Below are positions 1-5,635 of a stretch of DNA of 5,635 nucleotides, one piece after another; the stretch's first letter is position 1, and each line of letters begins with the position of its first letter. Source of the DNA: an uncultured Phascolarctobacterium sp. (lineage in GTDB: Bacteria; Bacillota; Negativicutes; Acidaminococcales; Acidaminococcaceae); assembly GCA_946002345.1 (NCBI GenBank), contig CAMFZA010000124.1, positions 1 to 5,635 of the forward strand, written 5' to 3'. The notes beneath the pieces are model-generated. The model was given only the letters and a program-made list of their open reading frames with translations. It was not told the DNA's origin and did no database searches. The position numbers and the translations under genes were made by a program.

Positions 1-983
1 TGGTCTGTGTCTTTTTGCTTATTATTTATCTCATTTACTTTTTCTTTTCCTGTTTTTTTTGGTGGTTTTAGAGCTGTAAGAATTTCCTCTGAATCAAATA
101 TCAACTCATTATCATTACTATTGTAGATAAATGGAGCTAGAATACTAAAACTATCTACAAAATCCTGATAGATTTTCTTCGTATTACGCTTTAGACCTTT
201 TGGAATTAGTCCATTCTTCAGCCATTCCTGCACAGATTCAGCAAAGCTTAAAGGCTTAGCATCTTTTCCACGTAAACGGCAAATTCTAATAGTATATTGT
301 GTTGTGTTATAAAGGCAATCATAACATTCATAGACACCACCGAAGGTTCTATTATCATAATCATATCTGCTTCTTCTCTCGAACTTATTCCTATTATCAA
401 ACCAAGTTGGATTATTCCCGTTCTTAGCAACCAAAGAATTATAGTGCACACCATCGCATAAGATAGTATCACTATTTTGATCACCAATAGGTAATTTGTT
501 GTTACGATTAAAAGTAGTTTCTAATTCGTGCATAGTCGGCATATTAAACAACAGCTTGTTGCTACCTACAGATGCCAATGGTAAGTCACCCAGCATTGGA
601 TAAAATGAATAGTAAGCTGTGTCCTCATCAGATAGAAATGTCATATATAATTTTTCGCTACAGTAATACGAATATATTTCGTATGGCCAAAGTGCTGCGA
701 CATCCCTATCAAACCACACATGAGGACTCTCCATTTCAATAAAGCGGCCACCCGCCTCTTCTTTTAAATTCTTCAGCAACGCATTAAAGCGTTCTCCTAC
801 CTCTTTAGCTTTGGACAGCACTGTTGCTCGCAAAGCTTTAGTAACATCATTTTTGCTCACGTAAACTTCCTTAACGGGATGCACTAGAAATTCCTTAGTG
901 GTTGAAAATGATTTCTCTTTGAACATATTCTGCTTTTTTTGTAAAATTAAATTCGCTTTCTCTTTAACTAGTAATCCATCCAT
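1..983 (-). CDS. Unknown Trp/Tyr-rich protein, C-terminus cut off by the left edge
   Basis: An open reading frame starts at the ATG at 983-981 (MDGLLVKEKANLIL...) and stays open for 327 codons to position 1 with no stop, so the gene continues outside the window. The start is supported by a purine-rich ribosome site 10 nt upstream and by the 21-bp gap after the previous gene. I do not recognise the family. Residues 1-75 are Lys-rich and probably helical. Residues about 80-270 look globular and mixed alpha/beta, with many aromatic residues (HVWFDRDVAALWPYEIYSYY near 82-101) and a Tyr/Asn/Arg-rich stretch near 180-215 containing FERRSRYDYDNRTFGGVYE and paired cysteines (ECYDC). Near 305 the chain becomes a polar Lys-rich linker (KPPKKTGKEK), so another domain may follow beyond the edge. 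There is no signal peptide, membrane span, Walker motif or HPD motif of a J-domain. Being last of the four visible genes, it probably belongs to the same functional module. The frame is certain; the function is not. Confidence 0.85.
   Translation of the reverse strand, partial: MDGLLVKEKANLILQKKQNMFKEKSFSTTKEFLVHPVKEVYVSKNDVTKALRATVLSKAKEVGERFNALLKNLKEEAGGRFIEMESPHVWFDRDVAALWPYEIYSYYCSEKLYMTFLSDEDTAYYSFYPMLGDLPLASVGSNKLLFNMPTMHELETTFNRNNKLPIGDQNSDTILCDGVHYNSLVAKNGNNPTWFDNRNKFERRSRYDYDNRTFGGVYECYDCLYNTTQYTIRICRLRGKDAKPLSFAESVQEWLKNGLIPKGLKRNTKKIYQDFVDSFSILAPFIYNSNDNELIFDSEEILTALKPPKKTGKEKVNEINNKQKDTD
53..60 (-). repeat. A8 homopolymer in the last visible gene
   Basis: The coding strand reads CCA AAA AAA ACA, with eight adenines, at the junction between the globular part and the Lys-rich linker of the incomplete protein. 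A run of this length can be prone to length variation or transcriptional slippage, which would separate the N-terminal part from whatever lies beyond the edge. The sequence alone does not show that this happens. Confidence 0.4.
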
Positions 984-993
984 ACTTAACTTG

Positions 994-1007
994 CCCCTTT
1001 CTCCTTA
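994..1007 (-). promoter_or_regulatory. Ribosome binding site of the last visible gene, overlapping the previous stop
   Basis: Read on the minus strand, the 21-bp gap after the GrpE-like gene holds two Shine-Dalgarno-like runs. TAAGGAG (1007-1001) overlaps that gene's TAA stop and lies 17 nt from the ATG at 983. AAAGGGG (1000-994) lies 10 nt from it. The nearer run is the better placed one. Terminating ribosomes sit right on the site, so the two genes are probably translationally coupled. Confidence 0.7.
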
Positions 1008-1979
1008 TTTTAACTGTACAAAGCTGCGGCGCATTATACCTCTCGTATATGTATTATAGTATCCTGGGATCAACACTTGAGCAACATTCCCCTGTATGGA
1101 ACCTTTCCTATCCACCACCATCAAATCAGGATCATAGCTCTGCCCTTCTTCAATGGGTAAATAATCATAGCGAGTAGTGCCCTTGACAGCATTGTTTATG
1201 ATAATCGCATATTGGAAAACATCCCTTAATACGTTCACATCCTGTGATGGGTCATTTTCAAAACAGCTGTAAAGCTCATCCCATAGTTTTCCTAAAGCCT
1301 CTTCCTGTGCCAATCCTCCTAAAAATGATAACACATTATCTTCAGCAATCACAATCTCTAAATGATTACGAACATTAGTGGACAGGTTCTGTAGCTTATA
1401 ATATAAGCTTACTCCCTGTTCAAGCTGCAATTTATCCTGATTACTAACAGCTTCAAGCCACTCTACTTCCTTAACTTTCTTCTGAAGTTCGCTGTTATCC
1501 TTGGAAAGCTTTTCAATTTGCTCTTCCAAACATTGTTTTTCATTACTTAGATTCTCAAGCTCAACCTTATTAGCAATAAGGCTCTTTTCCAATCTATCCA
1601 CATAAGTACGAGCTTGTTGCTTTACATTTTTACATTCATTTTCGCTCTCAGTTAGTTTTTGCTGTAAAAATGCTACTCTTTCCTGCATTTCTCCTAGCCT
1701 GTCCTCATATTTATTGCTAGAGAAATCCTTAAGCTTTTTCTCAACAAACTTCTTCTCGTCAAGCAATTTCTTGTTCTCTTCAACCAAATCAGCATTAGCT
1801 ATTTTTAATTCTTCCAGTTTGGACTTTAGCTCTTTAGCATCTTCACCTATAGATAGTATTGGTAAATCTTTTCCTTCCTGCTGTAGTGCAGATAATACTA
1901 TCTCACAGATACGACGCTGGATATCATCATCTTCGAGAAGAGCTAAAAGCTTTTCTTTTTTTGTTTTGCTCCAATCCAT
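1005..1979 (-). CDS. Coiled-coil protein with GrpE-like C-terminal domain, probable exchange factor for the adjacent Hsp70
   Basis: Complete 324-residue protein, ATG at 1979, TAA at 1005. Residues about 46-178 form a long Lys/Glu-rich coiled coil. Residues about 190-268 are helical. Residues about 272-323 resemble the GrpE beta domain: GrpE shows a Gly, then F/YDP, a hydrophobic run, G-x-V, VLxxGY and a final R-x-aliphatic-RxxxVxV strand. Here the matching pieces are GQSYDPDLMVV (279-289), QGNVAQVLIPGYY (296-308) and RGIMRRSFVQL (313-323). GrpE is a dimer with a long paired helix, a short helical bundle and this beta domain, and it drives ADP release from DnaK. The domain order here is the same, but ordinary GrpE is about 190-200 residues, so the stalk is much longer. 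The gene starts 4 bp after the Hsp70-like gene, which is what a dedicated partner would look like. The GrpE assignment rests on my reading of motif and architecture, not on a search. The alternative is an unrelated coiled-coil scaffold protein. Confidence 0.8.
   Translation of the reverse strand: MDWSKTKKEKLLALLEDDDIQRRICEIVLSALQQEGKDLPILSIGEDAKELKSKLEELKIANADLVEENKKLLDEKKFVEKKLKDFSSNKYEDRLGEMQERVAFLQQKLTESENECKNVKQQARTYVDRLEKSLIANKVELENLSNEKQCLEEQIEKLSKDNSELQKKVKEVEWLEAVSNQDKLQLEQGVSLYYKLQNLSTNVRNHLEIVIAEDNVLSFLGGLAQEEALGKLWDELYSCFENDPSQDVNVLRDVFQYAIIINNAVKGTTRYDYLPIEEGQSYDPDLMVVDRKGSIQGNVAQVLIPGYYNTYTRGIMRRSFVQLK
1011..1166 (-). other. GrpE-like beta domain within the coiled-coil protein
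   Basis: This interval encodes residues 272-323. The order of conserved elements matches the GrpE C-terminus: a Gly followed by an aromatic-Asp-Pro, then hydrophobic residues, then G-x-V-x-x-V-L-x-x-G-Y, then a closing strand with Arg residues and alternating hydrophobics. The usual His-Glu after FDP in GrpE (as in FDPNLHEA) is replaced here by Met-Val. In DnaK-GrpE complexes this domain reaches into the nucleotide cleft of the Hsp70. Confidence 0.6.
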
Positions 1980-1983
1980 AATA

Positions 1984-4900
1984 CTACCTTCTTGCTAGCT
2001 CAATTTCATAGATTTTGCTGTTTTCTCTGAGTCGGGGCTCTTCCTTCGAACCTATGCTATATTGCAATGAGGTTGCTGATTTTTTCTTCAACCACACAAA
2101 CATAGGAACATTGGACTGAACTATATCGAAGTTGCAACATACTCTGTGAATTTGATCCCTGGACATACCATTATTACGTACGCTCCGAGGCTCAGAACTA
2201 TAGTAAATTTCAAAGCAGTCCTCGTCACTGTATACCATTGTGTAGCGCTTCCAATCTTCATTAAAGTCCTCAGCCTGAATTGTCACTTTAAAAGTATCTT
2301 CATCATCCATAACCCCCAAATAATATTTAAACCCTTTTTCCTCTTCATTATTAATAACAAACCTACGTGCTCCCTTATAGCATTCAAGCAGTCCAAATGC
2401 AACACCAGTCTTACCTGTTCTCAAAGTAGCATATTCTACGGCTTCTACGCTGTCATGGGTAGGCATATGCACAACCAGTAAACCTTTATTGTGCTCCTTG
2501 TCGCCAAGATATTCCTCCTCCACTAGTTTTCGCTCTTCAAAAAGCCTTTGAAACAACTGTGATTTGCAGCTATTACCAGCAAGGAAAATATGTATTGGCA
2601 AATATTTAAATCGCTTCTCTGTTCTATCAATAATTCCAACTTCATATAATCTGGTTGCCCGCAAAGCCCTAAAAAAATTTTCAATGCCATTTTTTAGTTT
2701 CGTTTCCATTATAGAATTCAGTCTACTAATATTTACACTCAACTCTATGCTAATCAGTTGATTCTTTTCGTTCCACAGCTTTAGTATTAGCTTACCATGG
2801 GAATTGAAAGGCACGCCTTTTTCAGGCTTTTCCCAAATATTGCGTAAAGCTTCCGCTAAAAGCTTACTGTTACTACTGGCAGCAGTAGAATAAGCATTAT
2901 TTTCCTGCACCAAAGTCTGCAAACCAAAAATACGCTCTGCGTTAGAAGGACTCACTATAGGCACTCTTTTCTCAAGCATGACACGTTTATTATCATGATA
3001 AACTTCATATCCTAACAATGCTAAAAGATTCTCACCACCAAGATATTGGTCACCACGACTACCAAAGTGAGTCAGCTGATAAACTTTATGGTCTTCATGG
3101 ATAATAATCTTATTTATGAAAACAAAATAAAAGTCTGTTGTTCCACCGCCAAAGTCAAACACACTATAGGCTACCGTATTATCAGTTTTCTTAGGCAGCA
3201 GTTCCTTATGAGCTTTGAACATGCAGGCAGCATAAGCAGCAGGTTCACTCACAGCAGCATATACCTTGAATGCTTTTTCTACATTCTTTGCATTCTGCAC
3301 TTCTTCAGGAATAGATTTCCATAATCCTTTTTTAAAGCTGAATACTAATCTCTTTACTGCTTCATCAGAATATGTTACAGGGAAGGATAGTGCATAGTGT
3401 AGGCAAATTCCTTTTAACATGCGATTAATATACAAACCCAAATAATATGCATATATTTCAATAGGATCCATGTCCCCATCACTTAACTCTGTATAGGATT
3501 TAAGTTTACCCTCTATAAATATCCTACGGTGCTCATCACCAGCCCATTGCTTTAAATCAGATATGAAAGATTGTTGTCCGTATTCTTCCTTGTTCGTCTT
3601 TAAAAGCAAATCTGCCTCTGCTCCATGGGCAGTCTTGACTTGTGACCATTTTGTATAAGGTCTACCCTTTTTACTTTGGTATGCCTTTTTAAAGCTTTCT
3701 AAATCAATAAACTCTAGAACTGTAGGGTTTTCATAATCCTTAGCCTCAGGCAATTTATCTAAATCACCACAGCCCACGCTTAATAAACTGTCATAATCTC
3801 TACGGCAAGCCACGACTGTGCTTTTCGTACCAAAATCAATACCACATACCATGTTGGGATCAAGATCTAGCTGCGGGGGTCTCGCTACCCAATTCTTCTC
3901 GAGAGAAATTGTCTTTGCACTATTACTAGTTAAGCCAAATAAATCCCAGTGCCCTTGCTTGATGTCCGTTAAACATTCTTTACCATATACAGCCAAATTG
4001 GCACGTCGATAATCAGTCTCTAGAAGAGCTTTTTCCAAGCAATCTAATAAAATCTTATCCTCTTCAATAGGAGAGAGTGGCTGTGCAACTTCTTCTATTA
4101 TTTTATCAATCAAACTATTATCTTTAGAAAGCTGATATTCCGCCTCTACACTAACGTCATTTTCAGTAATTTTTATTCTTATGAGCTGATACTTTTCCCA
4201 CAGTTCTTTGACCGGAAGATATGAGCTTACCAATTCAACAGCCTTATTATCTCCTTTGTATAAATCAGACTTTAATTTTTCCTTATTCAAAACTAGTTTG
4301 TTCATTGACGAAGGAGGAACATTTTGTTTTAAATATGTTTCAAAACCTAATCCAAATTGCTGAACTAAGTTTACGAAACTACTCCCATTTTTAGAGTTAT
4401 TATCCAAAGGGATAATTCCATTTTGGGTTAAAAACTCCAAGTTGTTATTACTTCTGTGAGAACTTTCTCTTTTTAACAACAATAAAACATTGTAATAATA
4501 ACCTTGATTCGCTCTACGTACATCCTTAATATAATTAAAATAACGGTTATTAGTATCAATAGTACATAAGTAATAAACATTGTCACCACAAGGAAAATTA
4601 CACATTCTATTTAATAATTCTTTGTACTTAGGATCTGCAAATCTCGTAATTTCAAAAGCCCTATTTACAAAGCTTGGAGACTCAAAACTTCTCTTTGAAA
4701 TTATGTTAAACAAAGATTCTTTAGCTGCAATATTGTCAAGTCGTTTTATAATATCATTAGCGGTTATCTTTCCAAAATACTCTATCTTATATATTGATTG
4801 TGATTCTAAATCTACAATGACATCCTGTCCATCTACATAACCTTTAACTAGGCTGCCCTCTTTAGCAATCTTTTTATAGCTACTATTTAAATCAAAAAGA

Positions 4901-5172
4901 TCATTTTCATATTTCTTTAGTATTTCTTCCAATAGATTTGTAGCAGCAACAACAAGCTCTGATTTCTTTTTTTTTGAAAGAGCTAAACGTTTAGCCGCTT
5001 CTTCCTCTTCTTCCTTAAGGATCTCCAGTTGCTTTTTTTCCCAAATAGCCTGTTCTGCCTCTTTTTTTCGTTTCTCAAGCTCCAAGCCAATTTTCACCTC
5101 ATCCATAAGGGAAGAAGATAGGTTAATCGTATTTATAAAAAACGTGTCTTTTCCTTGACTAAAGGTATTCAT
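1984..5172 (-). CDS. Large divergent Hsp70-family ATPase with long N-terminal extension
   Basis: Complete 1062-residue protein, ATG at 5172, TAG at 1984, with a strong Shine-Dalgarno site 8 nt upstream. Residues about 25-100 are a charged coiled coil. Residues about 100-440 have no motif I know. An Hsp70-type ATPase follows: phosphate-1 loop GIDFGTKST (444-452), the lysine in SDLKQWAG (K541, equivalent to DnaK K70), LSFPVTYSDEA (595-605), connect motif SEPAAYAA (E643 like DnaK E171), phosphate-2 loop FDFGGGTTD (672-680, with T678 and D680 like DnaK T199 and D201), GDQYLGGEN (707-715) and adenosine motif IFLAGNS (862-868). These residues predict an active ATPase. After about residue 930 there is no DnaK linker (VLLL) and only about 130 residues, so the classical substrate-binding domain and lid are missing. 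No signal peptide or membrane span is seen, so it is probably cytoplasmic. SrfB-type large Hsp70-like proteins have a similar size and are the nearest comparison I can offer. The actin-like reading (ParM, MreB) fits worse. The family is secure; the cellular role is unknown. Confidence 0.93.
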   Translation of the reverse strand: MNTFSQGKDTFFINTINLSSSLMDEVKIGLELEKRKKEAEQAIWEKKQLEILKEEEEEAAKRLALSKKKKSELVVAATNLLEEILKKYENDLFDLNSSYKKIAKEGSLVKGYVDGQDVIVDLESQSIYKIEYFGKITANDIIKRLDNIAAKESLFNIISKRSFESPSFVNRAFEITRFADPKYKELLNRMCNFPCGDNVYYLCTIDTNNRYFNYIKDVRRANQGYYYNVLLLLKRESSHRSNNNLEFLTQNGIIPLDNNSKNGSSFVNLVQQFGLGFETYLKQNVPPSSMNKLVLNKEKLKSDLYKGDNKAVELVSSYLPVKELWEKYQLIRIKITENDVSVEAEYQLSKDNSLIDKIIEEVAQPLSPIEEDKILLDCLEKALLETDYRRANLAVYGKECLTDIKQGHWDLFGLTSNSAKTISLEKNWVARPPQLDLDPNMVCGIDFGTKSTVVACRRDYDSLLSVGCGDLDKLPEAKDYENPTVLEFIDLESFKKAYQSKKGRPYTKWSQVKTAHGAEADLLLKTNKEEYGQQSFISDLKQWAGDEHRRIFIEGKLKSYTELSDGDMDPIEIYAYYLGLYINRMLKGICLHYALSFPVTYSDEAVKRLVFSFKKGLWKSIPEEVQNAKNVEKAFKVYAAVSEPAAYAACMFKAHKELLPKKTDNTVAYSVFDFGGGTTDFYFVFINKIIIHEDHKVYQLTHFGSRGDQYLGGENLLALLGYEVYHDNKRVMLEKRVPIVSPSNAERIFGLQTLVQENNAYSTAASSNSKLLAEALRNIWEKPEKGVPFNSHGKLILKLWNEKNQLISIELSVNISRLNSIMETKLKNGIENFFRALRATRLYEVGIIDRTEKRFKYLPIHIFLAGNSCKSQLFQRLFEERKLVEEEYLGDKEHNKGLLVVHMPTHDSVEAVEYATLRTGKTGVAFGLLECYKGARRFVINNEEEKGFKYYLGVMDDEDTFKVTIQAEDFNEDWKRYTMVYSDEDCFEIYYSSEPRSVRNNGMSRDQIHRVCCNFDIVQSNVPMFVWLKKKSATSLQYSIGSKEEPRLRENSKIYEIELARR
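1987..1993 (-). promoter_or_regulatory. Ribosome binding site of the GrpE-like gene inside the last codons of the Hsp70-like gene
   Basis: AAGAAGG on the minus strand, 7 nt before the ATG at 1979. The AGA AGG part is also the last two codons (Arg-Arg) of the Hsp70-like gene, directly before its TAG stop. The site can be used only by ribosomes that reach or clear the end of the upstream gene, which favours translational coupling and matched amounts of the two proteins. Confidence 0.75.
2383..3852 (-). other. Hsp70-type nucleotide-binding domain
   Basis: This interval encodes about residues 441-930. It runs from just before the phosphate-1 loop to the GVAFGLLE helix that follows the adenosine motif, corresponding to the AVAIGAAVQ region of DnaK. 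All five signature elements occur in Hsp70 order. The domain is about 490 residues against roughly 380 in DnaK. Much of the extra length seems to lie between phosphate-2 and the adenosine motif, where lobe II contacts exchange factors in DnaK. Confidence 0.85.
4967..4975 (-). repeat. A9 homopolymer in a possible slippery context
   Basis: The coding strand has nine adenines followed by G inside the Hsp70-like gene, read as TCA AAA AAA AAG (residues 66-69). The end of the run, A AAA AAG, is in the phase needed for minus-one slippage, as in the dnaX heptamer. Reading on in the minus-one or plus-one frame meets a stop within about 20 codons. Slippage would therefore give only a short coiled-coil fragment. 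It may simply reflect a Lys-rich coiled coil in an AT-rich genome. Confidence 0.5.
4982..4995. repeat. 14-bp perfect palindrome GCTAAACGTTTAGC
   Basis: A perfect inverted repeat with no spacer lies inside the Hsp70-like gene, 6 bp from the A9 tract and upstream of it in the direction of transcription. It encodes part of the AKRLAL segment of the coiled coil. With no loop it would make a poor RNA hairpin, but it has the form of a dimeric-protein site. Nothing else supports a function. Confidence 0.4.
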
Positions 5173-5180
5173 TAGCGGAT

Positions 5181-5188
5181 CTCCCCCT
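5181..5188 (-). promoter_or_regulatory. Ribosome binding site of the Hsp70-like gene
   Basis: AGGGGGAG on the minus strand, 8 nt before the ATG at 5172, within the 21-bp gap after the preceding stop codon. Strength and spacing are near ideal and fix the start of the 1062-residue protein. The gap is too short for a separate promoter, so the gene is presumably read from upstream. Confidence 0.85.
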
Positions 5189-5193
5189 AGAAA

Positions 5194-5635
5194 TTACGCC
5201 ATGCGAATAAGGCGAGTTAGCTTGTGGCATTCGCTAACCAAAGCTTCCAAATCTCCAATATATCTAGACTTATCCTTCTTTAACTTATCCAAGCTCTTTG
5301 CAAGATTCTCCTGCTGATCAATAAGCTCATCCATTTTATCTAAAAAGCTTCGTTGTATCATCTGCATACCATCTCTTTGAAAATCAGCTGCCATGCTATT
5401 GAAGCTAGCTACACATTCTCTTTGAGCCGCGGCCAGCTGTTCACGCGCCTCACGCTGCTTGTTCTGATCCCAGAGTTCAATTGCAATGTCTAACACAACA
5501 CCTATATAAGGAAGATATTTGTCCACTGCCTTTAAAAATCTTAGATATTTCACAGCTTCCCAAGGGCGGAATTTATGACCGAATAAATGACCTATCTGTT
5601 TTATAATATCCGTAGATACGTTTTTAGATATTGCA
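5194..5635 (-). CDS. C-terminal part of an alpha-helical protein, possibly a LeoA-type dynamin-like GTPase
   Basis: The frame is open from the right edge to the TAA at 5194, giving the last 146 residues of a protein whose start is outside the window. A GTG at 5553 could be read as a start for a 119-residue protein. However, the frame runs on upstream without a stop for 27 codons, the residues there (QIGHLFGHKFRPWEA) look like real protein, and the site before the GTG is weak. I take it as internal. The segment reads as a basic amphipathic part with an HKFRPWEAVK motif, a short hydrophobic helix (YIGVVLDIAIELW), then long charged helices to the end. LeoA/HP0731-type dynamin-like GTPases, as I remember them, end with a similar FKPWxAVK motif, a hydrophobic helix and charged helices. 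The GTPase domain, which would settle the matter, is not in the window. SrfC-like or other coiled-coil proteins are alternatives. It is co-oriented with the Hsp70-like gene and 21 bp upstream of it. Confidence 0.75.
   Translation of the reverse strand, partial: AISKNVSTDIIKQIGHLFGHKFRPWEAVKYLRFLKAVDKYLPYIGVVLDIAIELWDQNKQREAREQLAAAQRECVASFNSMAADFQRDGMQMIQRSFLDKMDELIDQQENLAKSLDKLKKDKSRYIGDLEALVSECHKLTRLIRMA

Noticed and set aside
248..487. Minus-strand 79-residue hydrophobic reading frame that might be a small membrane protein
   Set aside because: It lies in another frame within the incomplete gene that is open from 983 to 1. The larger frame has a good start site and protein-like composition, so this one is a shadow.
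1714..1998. Plus-strand 94-residue reading frame, rich in Ser and Phe
   Set aside because: It is the antisense reading of the Lys/Glu-rich coiled coil of the GrpE-like gene, whose codons read backwards give Ser and Phe. It has no convincing ribosome site and no independent protein character.
2383..3852. Actin-like plasmid-segregation or cell-shape ATPase (ParM, MreB)
   Set aside because: The phosphate-2 loop DFGGGTTD, the SEPAAYAA and GDQYLGGEN motifs and the equivalent of DnaK K70 are of Hsp70 type. The protein is also far longer than ParM or MreB.
3897..3904. TCTCGAGA palindrome as a regulatory site
   Set aside because: Eight-base palindromes are expected by chance in a window this size, and it lies inside a coding region.
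2146..4840. Several plus-strand reading frames of 64-111 residues
   Set aside because: All lie antisense to the Hsp70-like gene, whose motifs are intact. None shows a recognisable domain or convincing spacing of a ribosome site.
4967..4995. Intrinsic terminator made of the palindrome and T9 tract
   Set aside because: On neither strand does the palindrome precede a U tract: the coding strand has A9 after it, and on the plus strand the T run comes first. The palindrome also has no loop.
5194..5553. A separate 119-residue protein starting at GTG 5553
   Set aside because: The frame stays open upstream to the window edge with protein-like sequence, and the bases before the GTG make only a weak ribosome site. 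A truncated longer gene is the simpler reading.
1..5635. CRISPR array, tRNA, insertion sequence or attachment site
   Set aside because: There is no non-coding stretch above about 20 bp between genes, and I saw no regularly spaced repeats, tRNA-like fold or transposase-like protein.

Overview
The window is wall-to-wall coding on the minus strand and looks like the middle of one operon. Transcription runs from high to low coordinates. The DNA is AT-rich (by eye well under 45% GC), with strong purine-rich Shine-Dalgarno sites and short gaps of 21, 4 and 21 bp between genes. This suggests a low-GC bacterium, most likely a Firmicute (Clostridia or Negativicutes), but no marker gene fixes the taxon. 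No tRNA, rRNA, CRISPR array, insertion sequence, promoter or terminator is visible, and no stretch of more than about 20 bp lies between genes. The operon promoter must lie beyond position 5635 and its end before position 1.

In transcription order: (1) 5635-5194 is the C-terminal 146 residues of a larger alpha-helical protein whose start is outside the window; its tail resembles LeoA-type bacterial dynamin-like GTPases as I remember them. (2) 5172-1984 encodes a complete 1062-residue protein with an N-terminal coiled coil, a roughly 340-residue region of unknown nature, a clear Hsp70-type ATPase domain (about residues 441-930) and a short C-terminal region in place of a DnaK-type substrate-binding domain. 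(3) 1979-1005 encodes a complete 324-residue protein with a long coiled coil and a C-terminal segment that matches the beta domain of GrpE, the nucleotide exchange factor of DnaK. (4) 983 to the left edge is the first 327 residues of a Trp/Tyr-rich protein that I do not recognise; its stop codon is outside the window.

The most interesting reading is a dedicated chaperone-like ATPase module: a divergent Hsp70 encoded 4 bp upstream of, and translationally coupled to, its own GrpE-like exchange factor. A candidate dynamin-like protein precedes it and an unknown protein follows. The layout recalls the srfABC loci of enterobacteria (SrfB being a large Hsp70-like protein) and the dynamin-based Eleos/Leo defence loci. 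A GrpE-like partner is not something I know from either. Function (defence, envelope remodelling, export) is inference only.
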